A stretch of 64,000 bases of DNA from Pseudomonadota bacterium (GTDB taxonomy: Bacteria; Pseudomonadota; Gammaproteobacteria; Burkholderiales; Thiobacillaceae), in the NCBI GenBank assembly GCA_030653935.1, contig JAURYL010000091.1:1-64000 (forward strand), given 5' to 3'. Numbering within the stretch: position 1 is the first letter of the stretch; each line of letters starts with the position of its first letter. The notes beneath the pieces were generated by a model that worked only from the letters and a program-made list of their open reading frames with translations, searched no databases and was not told the origin of the DNA. Positions 58,112 through 64,000 of the stretch are shown one piece after another. A program made the translations under genes and the position numbers.

Positions 58112-58197
58112 GTAGCCGGGCTGATGCGGTTCGCTGCGCTCACCACATCCTACGTTCTACGGAAGCGTCGGGTTACGCTGTGCTAACCCGACCTGCG
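58112..58197. repeat. Two REP-like units between vapB and trxC
   Basis: One runs 58112-58153 (GTAGCCGGGCTGATGCGG to CACATCCTAC), followed by a degenerate CTACGGAAGCGTCGGGTTACGC-type unit. Both are imperfect. Confidence 0.55.
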
Positions 58198-58263
58198 GCC
58201 CTGGGTTGATTTCGCCGCGATGGCCGCCATTTCATTCCCATTCGAACCTCTCTGGAGCACCTC

Positions 58264-58683
58264 ATGGAACTCGTCTGTCCCGGCTGTGGCGCGGTCAATC
58301 GCGTGCCCGACGAACGGCTGCAACAACACCCGAAGTGCGGCAAGTGCGGGGGCGAAGTTTTGCCCGCGCAGCCGATTGATTTGAACGGCGGCAACTTCGG
58401 TAAATTTGTCTCGCGCGACGGTTTGCCGGTGCTGGTGGATTTCTGGGCGCCGTGGTGCGGGCCGTGCAAAATGTTCGCGCCGACCTACAGCCAGTTGGCG
58501 GGGCGGTATGTGGGCAAGGTGCGTTTCGCCAAGGTGAATACCGAGGCCGAGCAGGGGCTGGCCGGCCAGCACAACATCCGCAGCATCCCCACCCTGGCCT
58601 TGTTCAAGGGGGGCAGTGAGGCGGATCGGGTGTCGGGAGCGCTGTCGGCGCCACAACTGGAGGATTGGCTGCGGCGACATTGA
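58264..58683 (+). CDS. trxC: Thioredoxin 2 with N-terminal zinc ribbon
   Basis: TrxC is a cytoplasmic thioredoxin, often induced in oxidative stress. The 139-residue protein has two CxxC zinc pairs (C5/C8 and C25/C28) and a thioredoxin fold with WCGPC (64-68) and the cis-proline in IPTLALF. The zinc ribbon distinguishes it from TrxA and makes it a redox-regulated disulfide reductase. Just downstream is lipB on the other strand; no operon is evident. Start ATG 58264 follows CTGGAG. Confidence 0.95.
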   Translation: MELVCPGCGAVNRVPDERLQQHPKCGKCGGEVLPAQPIDLNGGNFGKFVSRDGLPVLVDFWAPWCGPCKMFAPTYSQLAGRYVGKVRFAKVNTEAEQGLAGQHNIRSIPTLALFKGGSEADRVSGALSAPQLEDWLRRH

Positions 58684-58696
58684 GGCCCGGCATCGT

Positions 58697-58719
58697 TGCC
58701 GGCTGGAAGCCGGCGCTAC
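58697..58719. repeat. Single REP unit at the lipB stop
   Basis: A GTAGCGCCGGC unit on the minus strand; its foot supplies the lipB TAG stop (58716-58718). Confidence 0.85.
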
Positions 58720-59309
58720 AAGGCTTCCAGCAAATGCCGGGCGAGTTTGCCGGTGATTTCCTCGCTGTTCGCCGCGACCCCAAGGTCACGTGTGCGGGTG
58801 ACTTCCAGGCCGGGATAGCCGCAGGGGTTGATGGCCTGGAACGGGGCGAGGTCGAGGTCGACGTTGAGGCTGAGGCCGTGATAGGTGCAGCCGCCTTTCA
58901 CGCGCAGGCCGAGGGCTGCGATCTTGGCGTCGTTTACATAGACGCCGGGGGCGCCTTCCCGGCGCGCGGCGGCGATACCGAGTTCGGCCAGCAGGTCGAT
59001 GAGAGCCTGTTCCATGCGCCGCACCAGTTCACGCACGCCATAGCCGCGACGTTTCAGGTCGATCAGGAGATAGGCGACGATCTGGCCAGGGCCGTGGTAG
59101 GTGACTTGGCCGCCGCGGTCGATGGGGACGACGGGAATGCCGATGTCGGCGAGCAAGTGTTCACGCTTTCCGGCCTGACCCTGGGTGAACACGGGGGGGT
59201 GTTCCAGCAGCCAGATTTCATCCGGGGTTTCCGCGTCGCGCGTGGCGGTGAAAGCCTGCATGGCGCGCCAGGTGGGTTCGTAGTCGACCCGGCCTAGATG
59301 GCGTAGCAC
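58716..59309 (-). CDS. lipB: Octanoyl-ACP:protein N-octanoyltransferase
   Basis: LipB moves the octanoyl chain from acyl-carrier protein to lipoyl domains, the first step in making lipoate. The 197-residue protein has the [12 protein letters not shown] motif, the catalytic lysine in KIAALGLRV and the acyl-bearing cysteine in the [11 protein letters not shown] region. I chose GTG at 59309 ([10 protein letters not shown]) because conserved sequence begins there; a TTG 12 bp upstream is an alternative. A REP lies immediately upstream and the TAG stop is in another REP. Confidence 0.93.
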   Translation of the reverse strand: MLRHLGRVDYEPTWRAMQAFTATRDAETPDEIWLLEHPPVFTQGQAGKREHLLADIGIPVVPIDRGGQVTYHGPGQIVAYLLIDLKRRGYGVRELVRRMEQALIDLLAELGIAAARREGAPGVYVNDAKIAALGLRVKGGCTYHGLSLNVDLDLAPFQAINPCGYPGLEVTRTRDLGVAANSEEITGKLARHLLEAL

Positions 59310-59324
59310 GGCAGTTGCCAAAAC

Positions 59325-59347
59325 AGCCGGCTGGAAGCCGGCGCTAC
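59325..59347. repeat. Single REP unit upstream of lipB
   Basis: A GTAGCGCCGGC unit read on the minus strand, between the asparagine-synthase-like gene and lipB. Confidence 0.8.
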
Positions 59348-59353
59348 ATGTCG

Positions 59354-61153
59354 TCACAGCCCTCGCGCCGCCAGCCATTCTTCCAGGGTGAGCATCACCC
59401 AGAGCATCTTGCCGAAGTAGGTGGCGTGGCCGGACATGTGTTCGCGGCGCAGGTTTTCGACATAGGCGGGGGTGAGCAGGCCGCGTTTGCTGAAGTCGGC
59501 GAGCCGATCCTCGATGCGTTCGCGCAACGGCGCGTAGTCCTTGGCCCAAAGACCGAAGGGCAGGCCGAAGCCGTGTTTGGTCTTGTCGATGATTTCGTCG
59601 GGCAAAAAACCCTTCAGCGAGGTCTTGAAGAACCAGCGCAGGTATTGCCCCTTCACTTTCCAGTCCGGGGGAATTTCGCCGGAGAAATCGACGATGGCGT
59701 CGTCCATCAGCGGGTAGCGCACTTCGATGCCGGCCGCCTCGGTCATGCCGCCGACCTTGCGCAGGTCGTTGTCGGCCAGGGTGAATTTGATGTCCAGGTG
59801 CAGCATGCGGTTGATGTAGGACCCGGAATCGGCGCGGTCGTACACCTCCTTCAACCAGTCGTGCGGCTGCTGCGCGTCGACGCCGGTGAGAAACTCCGCC
59901 GCGAACATGTCGTTCAGGGGTTGCCGGTAGATGAAGTTGTACGTCTCCATGCGTTCCGGCAACGGGGTATTGGCTTGCCTGAGATAGCTTTGCAACTTGG
60001 CGCCCGGCCCCATGGCACCGATGCCGGGCAGCCGGGCCAGGGGTTCGATCAGGCCGGCGCGGAGGAAGCCGGGCAGCGCGTGGTAGGCCTCGAACACCTT
60101 CTGCTTGGCGTAACGCGCGTTGCCGCCGAAGAATTCGTCGCCACCATCGCCGGCGAGCATGATCTTGTGGCCGTCGGCTGCGGCCATTTTGGCGCAGAAA
60201 TAGGCGGGCACGGCGGAGTCGTTGCCGAATGGCTCGTCGTAGTGGCCGGCGATCACCGGGATCGCTTCCATGATGTCTTGCGGCTGCATGTAGTACTCAT
60301 GCATGTCGAGGCCGAAATGCTTGCCGGCGAGGCGCGCGTATTCCATTTCGTCAAAGCCCGCCGCCGGGAAACCGATGGAATAGGTGCGCGCCTGGCCCGC
60401 GATTTTTTTCAGCATGCCGGAGACGGTGGAACTGTCGGTGCCGCCGGAAAGAAAGGTGGCAACCTCGTCGCAGCCCTTGGCGCGGGCCACGCCGTCGCGC
60501 ACCAGATCGAGGAAACGTTCCTTCTGTTCCTCGAAGTCGTGACGCGGCTGGTCGCGGTATTTCAGTGCCCAATAGAAACCACGCTCGACCTTGCCAGCCT
60601 GACACCTGACCCATTGCCCAGGCAGCAGTTTTTCCACGCCTAAATAGACGCTGCCGGGGGCCGGCACGACATGGAAATACAGGTAATTGAACAGGCCCTG
60701 CGGGTCGAGGCTGCGCCCCACCGCCGGATGCGCCGCGACCAGGTCGGCGCGGCTGGCGAAGACGCAACCCTCCGGGCGGGCGGCGAAGGCGAGGGCGTGG
60801 TCGCCGATGCGGTCGAGCGCCAGGAACACGCAATCCTGTTCATGATCGATCACGGCCAGGGAGAAGCTGCCGTGGATGTGGGCCGACGCGTCGTTGCCAT
60901 GGACGCGCCAGAGCCGGGCGAGGGCGACGGCGGCGGGCAGCGCCTTGAGTTCGGGATCATTGAAATAGGGACGCCCGGCGATGACGCAGGACAGCCCCGC
61001 TTCCTGGTGCAGATTGCCGCCCCAGGCGGCCAGGGTGGCGGCTGCGGTCGCTTTCCGTTCCAGACTCATCGGTAGCGGCCTGCCCGCGCCTTTCCACATC
61101 GCCTCGAAAGCGCCTTCGGGCGCCGTGCCCCGCCAACCCATCAAACCGCGCAT
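59354..61153 (-). CDS. Asparagine synthase-like protein lacking the catalytic N-terminal cysteine
   Basis: The 599-residue protein resembles glutamine-hydrolysing asparagine synthetase: an N-terminal Ntn-type glutaminase-like domain (1-195) and a C-terminal synthetase with the ATP-binding SGGTDSS (236-242), [10 protein letters not shown] and [16 protein letters not shown]. True enzymes start MCG with the nucleophile Cys2. This one starts MRGLMGWRG; Arg replaces Cys (TGC to CGC is one base), and the HRGPD glutamine-binding motif is missing. It may use ammonia or act on another carboxylate. Start ATG 61153. Confidence 0.82.
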   Translation of the reverse strand: MRGLMGWRGTAPEGAFEAMWKGAGRPLPMSLERKATAAATLAAWGGNLHQEAGLSCVIAGRPYFNDPELKALPAAVALARLWRVHGNDASAHIHGSFSLAVIDHEQDCVFLALDRIGDHALAFAARPEGCVFASRADLVAAHPAVGRSLDPQGLFNYLYFHVVPAPGSVYLGVEKLLPGQWVRCQAGKVERGFYWALKYRDQPRHDFEEQKERFLDLVRDGVARAKGCDEVATFLSGGTDSSTVSGMLKKIAGQARTYSIGFPAAGFDEMEYARLAGKHFGLDMHEYYMQPQDIMEAIPVIAGHYDEPFGNDSAVPAYFCAKMAAADGHKIMLAGDGGDEFFGGNARYAKQKVFEAYHALPGFLRAGLIEPLARLPGIGAMGPGAKLQSYLRQANTPLPERMETYNFIYRQPLNDMFAAEFLTGVDAQQPHDWLKEVYDRADSGSYINRMLHLDIKFTLADNDLRKVGGMTEAAGIEVRYPLMDDAIVDFSGEIPPDWKVKGQYLRWFFKTSLKGFLPDEIIDKTKHGFGLPFGLWAKDYAPLRERIEDRLADFSKRGLLTPAYVENLRREHMSGHATYFGKMLWVMLTLEEWLAARGL

Positions 61154-61220
61154 TTCATGTCCTCTCTATCTGTGTAATCGGCCTGCCGCGCTATCCGCTG
61201 CACCGGCAAGCGAGCTGAAA

Positions 61221-61263
61221 GCCCGCCTCGCGGCGGGCCTGCCGGCAAGGATGCCGGCGCTAC
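61221..61263. repeat. Palindrome plus REP unit before the DUF4124 gene end
   Basis: GCCCGCCTCGCGGCGGGC (61221-61238) is followed by a GTAGCGCCGGC-type unit on the minus strand (61240-61263). Both lie between the asparagine-synthase-like and DUF4124 genes. Confidence 0.7.
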
Positions 61264-61272
61264 ATAATTCGC

Positions 61273-61737
61273 TCACTTGGCGCTCTTGGGATAATTCGCC
61301 GCGTCCAGCAAGCGGCCCCAGGTGGCCGCGTCGAAACCCTTGAAGTGGCTACCGCCGACGACGATGACCGGCACATCAACGGCGCCGGTCAGTTTCTTCA
61401 ATTCCAGCGCGATCTCGAGTTCCTTGGCCGGGTCTTTCGTGGTGTAGGGAATACCGCGCTGTTTCAGGAAATCCGTGGCCTGATCACAAATCTGGCCGCA
61501 GGCGGTGACATAGAGGCTCACCGGACTCAGGTTTTTCGCCTGTTTGAGTTCGTAGGACTCCTTGTCCACCTCCACCACGTTGGCCTTGCCCTTGAGCTTC
61601 TGAGACTTCGCGGCGGTGGCCGGCGGCGGCCGGTCGGAGTAGGACACCACGCCACGCTCATCCACCCAGCGATACAACTCACCCGCCTGGGCGGCACCGA
61701 CAACGAGCAGCAACAATCCGAGGGCAATCCTGATCAT
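61273..61737 (-). CDS. DUF4124 domain protein with glutaredoxin-like C-terminus
   Basis: The 154-residue secreted protein has a signal peptide (1-18), a short DUF4124 module (ELYRWVDERGVVSYSDRPP, a small periplasmic peptide-binding-like fold) and a glutaredoxin-like domain. Its redox site is CGQIC (C80 and C84), with three residues between the cysteines rather than the usual two. It keeps the VDVPVIVVGG cis-proline segment. The role is unknown; a periplasmic thiol role is possible. ATG at 61737 is clear; a longer frame to 61983 has no conservation. Confidence 0.85.
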   Translation of the reverse strand: MIRIALGLLLLVVGAAQAGELYRWVDERGVVSYSDRPPPATAAKSQKLKGKANVVEVDKESYELKQAKNLSPVSLYVTACGQICDQATDFLKQRGIPYTTKDPAKELEIALELKKLTGAVDVPVIVVGGSHFKGFDAATWGRLLDAANYPKSAK

Positions 61738-61783
61738 GGTGATATTCCAATAGCTGACCGGCGGCATTTTAGCGCGCCGGCTT

Positions 61784-61800
61784 GTAGCGCCGGCATCAGG
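61784..61800. repeat. REP half-unit upstream of hda
   Basis: GTAGCGCCGGCATC at 61784 is a partial REP; an inverse GCTCCTACGGG unit ends near 61902. Both lie in the divergent region before hda. Confidence 0.5.
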
Positions 61801-61930
61801 GACGCGGAAACAACCAACATCCCCGATTTCCAGCGGAGACGACAGCGGCCGGCACCACATTGAGGCGTGGGATTTCGCGCCGCAAGCGGACGCTCCTACG
61901 GGGGACATGTTCCACGTTAAAATAGCGCCC

Positions 61931-62587
61931 ATGCGGCAATTGATCCTCGACATTCGTCCCGACGCTCCCCCCGATTTCGGCAACTACCTGCCCGGCCCCA
62001 ATGTCGAGGCTCTGGCGGCGTTGCGCGCACACCTTCCCGACGAGGCGCGCGATCCCCTGCTTTACCTCTGGGGTGAGGCGGGTGTGGGCAAGAGCCACCT
62101 GCTGCGGGCCTGGGCCGGCGAGGTCGGCGCGACATTGATGGGCGCCGACGCGCCCCTGCCCGACCCACCGTTGCCCGCCCTGGCGGTGGATGACGTGGAA
62201 GCGCTCGACGCGGACAACCAGATTCGCCTGTTCGGCCTGATCAACTCGGCGCGCGAACAGGGCGGCCTGTTGCTCGCCAGCGGCAGCCTGCCGCCGGCGC
62301 AGCTCGCCCTGCGCCCCGACCTGGCCACGCGACTGGCGCAGGGACTGGTGTTTCGCCTGCTGCCCCTGTCCGATGCCGACAAGGCCACCGCCCTGACGAT
62401 CCGCGCCGAGGGGCGCGGCTTGCGCCTGCCGGAAGAAGTCAGCCGTTACCTGCTCACCCACTCACGGCGTGACCTGCCGCGCCTGCTTGCCATCGTGGAT
62501 GCCCTCGATACCTTTTCCTTGAGCCGCAAACGCCCGGTTTCCGTGCCCTTGCTCAAGGAAATGCTGCTACAGAACTTGCCCCTGTGA
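61931..62587 (+). CDS. hda: DnaA regulatory inactivator Hda
   Basis: Hda, with the beta clamp, promotes ATP hydrolysis by DnaA and prevents over-initiation. The 218-residue AAA+ protein starts MRQLILDIRPD with the clamp-binding-like QLILDI, Walker A LYLWGEAGVGKSHLLRA and the sensor regions ending LSRKRPVSVPLL. ATG at 61931 is chosen because conserved sequence starts there; an in-frame ATG at 61907 adds eight residues. TTAAAAT upstream of the ATG may be a -10 element. Its TGA overlaps the following GTG start. Confidence 0.92.
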   Translation: MRQLILDIRPDAPPDFGNYLPGPNVEALAALRAHLPDEARDPLLYLWGEAGVGKSHLLRAWAGEVGATLMGADAPLPDPPLPALAVDDVEALDADNQIRLFGLINSAREQGGLLLASGSLPPAQLALRPDLATRLAQGLVFRLLPLSDADKATALTIRAEGRGLRLPEEVSRYLLTHSRRDLPRLLAIVDALDTFSLSRKRPVSVPLLKEMLLQNLPL

Positions 62588-63663
62588 CTTGCCTGCTGGT
62601 CGCCATCAGCCATCATGGCCTCGGCCATCTGGCGCAGGCCGCACCGGTGCTCAACGCGCTACACGCGGCGCGGCCTGATCTGACCTTTCTGGTTTGGAGC
62701 GGCGTCTCCCCGGCCGCCCTGGCGGCACGCATTCACGCGCCTTTTCAGCATCGCCACGAGCCGGCCGATGTCGGCCTCGCCATGCATGACGCGGTGCGGG
62801 TGGACCTGGCGGCGAGCCGCGATGCCTACCTCGATTTCCATCGGGATTGGGACGGCCGCGTGGCGCGCGAGGCGGACTGGCTGCGCGAGCAGAGAGTCGC
62901 CGGCGTACTCGCGGATGTCGCCTGCCTGCCCCTGGCCGCCGCCGCCCGGGCCGGCATTCCCGGCATCGCGCTGTGCTCCCTCAACTGGGTGGATATCGCC
63001 GCCGCCTACCTGGCGGAACAAGAAGGCATGACCGAAGTGCTGGAACAGATGGCGACGGCCTATCGCTCGGCGCGCGCCTTCCTGCGCGCCACGCCGGCCA
63101 TGCCCATGGACTGGCTGGACAACCGCGAATCCTTGCCGCCGATCAGCGCGCGCGGCATCGGGCGCGGCGCGGAATTGCGCGAACGGCTTGGGCTGGCCGC
63201 CGGCGAACGCCTGGTTCTGCTCGGTTTCGGCGGCATCGGCTACCAGGCGGCAAAGCCATTGCCCGCCCTCAATGGTGTGCGCTGGCTGGTGCCTGACGGC
63301 TGGCGCCAGGAACGCGCCGATCTGATTCCTTTCGCGCGCGCCGGTCTGCCATTCATCGACCTGCTCGCCTCCTGTGACGTTCTGGTCACCAAGGTCGGCT
63401 ACGGCAGTTTCGTGGAATCCGCCGCCGCCGGCATTCCGGTGCTCTACATCGACCGTCCGGACTGGCCGGAAACACCGTTTCTGGCCGAGTGGCTCGCGGC
63501 CCACACGCGGTCGGCGGCCATCGACGAGGCGCGCTTGTTCGATCCGGGAATCGGTGCCTTGCTGGACCGCCTCGACGCGATGCACCGTCCGCCCAGGATT
63601 GCCGTGGAGGGCGCGGCGGTGGCGGCGCGGCGAGTTCTGGAGTTGCTGGAAGTCGATTCGTAG
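62584..63663 (+). CDS. MurG-like glycosyltransferase (GT-B fold)
   Basis: The 359-residue protein has a GT-B fold: HHGLGHLAQAAPVLNAL at the N-terminus, a Gly-rich VLLGFGGIG middle loop, and the C-terminal nucleotide-sugar motif with FIDLLASCDVLVTKVGYGSFVESAAAGIPVLYI. It is not MurG itself, and its donor and acceptor are unknown. GTG at 62584 overlaps the hda stop as GTGA, so it is translationally coupled. The TAG stop at 63661 lies in the left foot of a REP pair. Confidence 0.85.
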   Translation: MTCLLVAISHHGLGHLAQAAPVLNALHAARPDLTFLVWSGVSPAALAARIHAPFQHRHEPADVGLAMHDAVRVDLAASRDAYLDFHRDWDGRVAREADWLREQRVAGVLADVACLPLAAAARAGIPGIALCSLNWVDIAAAYLAEQEGMTEVLEQMATAYRSARAFLRATPAMPMDWLDNRESLPPISARGIGRGAELRERLGLAAGERLVLLGFGGIGYQAAKPLPALNGVRWLVPDGWRQERADLIPFARAGLPFIDLLASCDVLVTKVGYGSFVESAAAGIPVLYIDRPDWPETPFLAEWLAAHTRSAAIDEARLFDPGIGALLDRLDAMHRPPRIAVEGAAVAARRVLELLEVDS

Positions 63664-63694
63664 GGTGGGTTGAGCACAGCGATACCCATCCTAC
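63660..63694. repeat. REP pair supplying the stop codons of both flanking genes
   Basis: GTAGGGTGGGTTGAGCAC on the left faces GATACCCATCCTAC on the right. The left TAG ends the glycosyltransferase (63661-63663); the right, read on the minus strand, ends the convergent gene (63691-63693). Confidence 0.85.
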
Positions 63695-64000
63695 GGTGTC
63701 CGCTTTTTGCGTGGCTCGTAATGGACGACGCCGCGCATGATTTCCGAGTAGGGGAAGACGTCGATGCCGCCGTAGCGCTGCGCGCCTTCCGCGACCAGCG
63801 CGGCGATATCAGCATCGTCCACGCCCAGGGCTTCCTTTAATCCAAGCACGCCGCCGCATTGCGCGCGGATTTCCTTGCCGAACGGCCACGCCTGATTGGC
63901 ATCCATATGCAGGGAGAATCGGGCGTTGACGTGAAGCGCCTGATGAAAGGTCTGACAGGACTGATTGGAGATCTCGTCACCGCAGGTAATGGCTTCCCGT
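63691..64000 (-). CDS. C-terminal part of an unidentified protein, cut by the window edge
   Basis: The minus-strand frame is open from the window edge to the TAG at 63691, at least 102 residues (continuing to the right). The visible part reads TCGDEISNQSCQTFHQAL, then MDANQAWPFGKEIRAQ, DDADIAALVAEGAQRYGGIDVFPYSEIMRG and ends HYEPRKKRTP. I do not recognise the family from this fragment. An ATG at 63906 is internal to the frame and probably not the start. The stop codon is from the REP at 63660-63694. Confidence 0.6.
   Translation of the reverse strand, partial: REAITCGDEISNQSCQTFHQALHVNARFSLHMDANQAWPFGKEIRAQCGGVLGLKEALGVDDADIAALVAEGAQRYGGIDVFPYSEIMRGVVHYEPRKKRTP

Overview
This window is a GC-rich chromosomal segment, most likely from a betaproteobacterium of the Rhodocyclales/Nitrosomonadales kind. 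Evidence for this is the Thiobacillus-type gshA, the Nudix-ThiE fusion, the argJ/DUF815 and nitrilase/tldD neighbourhoods, and a TorF porin-glnK-amtB operon with an NtrC site and a sigma-54 promoter. I recognise no rRNA, tRNA, CRISPR array, phage or intact IS transposase.

Layout. 0-17 kb is mainly minus-strand housekeeping: an RNA methyltransferase, a glutathione operon (gshA-gshB-apbE), hemE, selD, lnt, a MoaD-like protein, a YgfX-like protein and a periplasmic protease. katA, an MsrA-Trx-MsrB lipoprotein and an orphan NarL-type regulator with a YkgJ-like partner are interleaved on the plus strand. 17-32 kb is mainly plus strand: two genes for an acidic GalNAc nucleotide sugar, dacB, priA behind an AT-rich region with DnaA boxes, nitrilase, tldD, argJ and a DUF815 ATPase, with a FIST/hybrid-kinase pair on the minus strand. 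32-45 kb is metabolism and transport: an unusual 1160-residue PPi-type PEP carboxykinase, a copper-uptake pair (TonB receptor and PCuAC), phoU, Nudix-ThiE, ubiK, the nitrogen-regulated torF-glnK-amtB operon, and an isolated mlaF.

45.5-58 kb is a defence island. It holds an ATPase+HNH pair that looks like Septu (PtuA/PtuB), with the ATPase split at a nine-G tract; a complete type I restriction-modification system (hsdR, hsdM, hsdS with an added C-terminal domain); a convergent, overlapping DUF488/unknown pair; and vapBC. 58-64 kb returns to housekeeping: trxC, lipB, an asparagine-synthase homologue without the catalytic cysteine, a DUF4124-glutaredoxin, hda, a MurG-like glycosyltransferase and a gene cut by the window edge.

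The most striking whole-window feature is repeat DNA shaping gene ends. Many REP-like palindromes begin with a GTAG foot, as in REPs mobilised by RAYT transposases, and in ten genes the TAG in that foot is the stop codon. In two places one inverted REP pair stops two convergent genes at once. Three MITE-like elements of about 160 bp also abut genes: one sits on a stop codon, one provides the likely start and signal-peptide n-region of dacB. Repeat DNA is also translated inside gshB and at the N-terminus of apbE.
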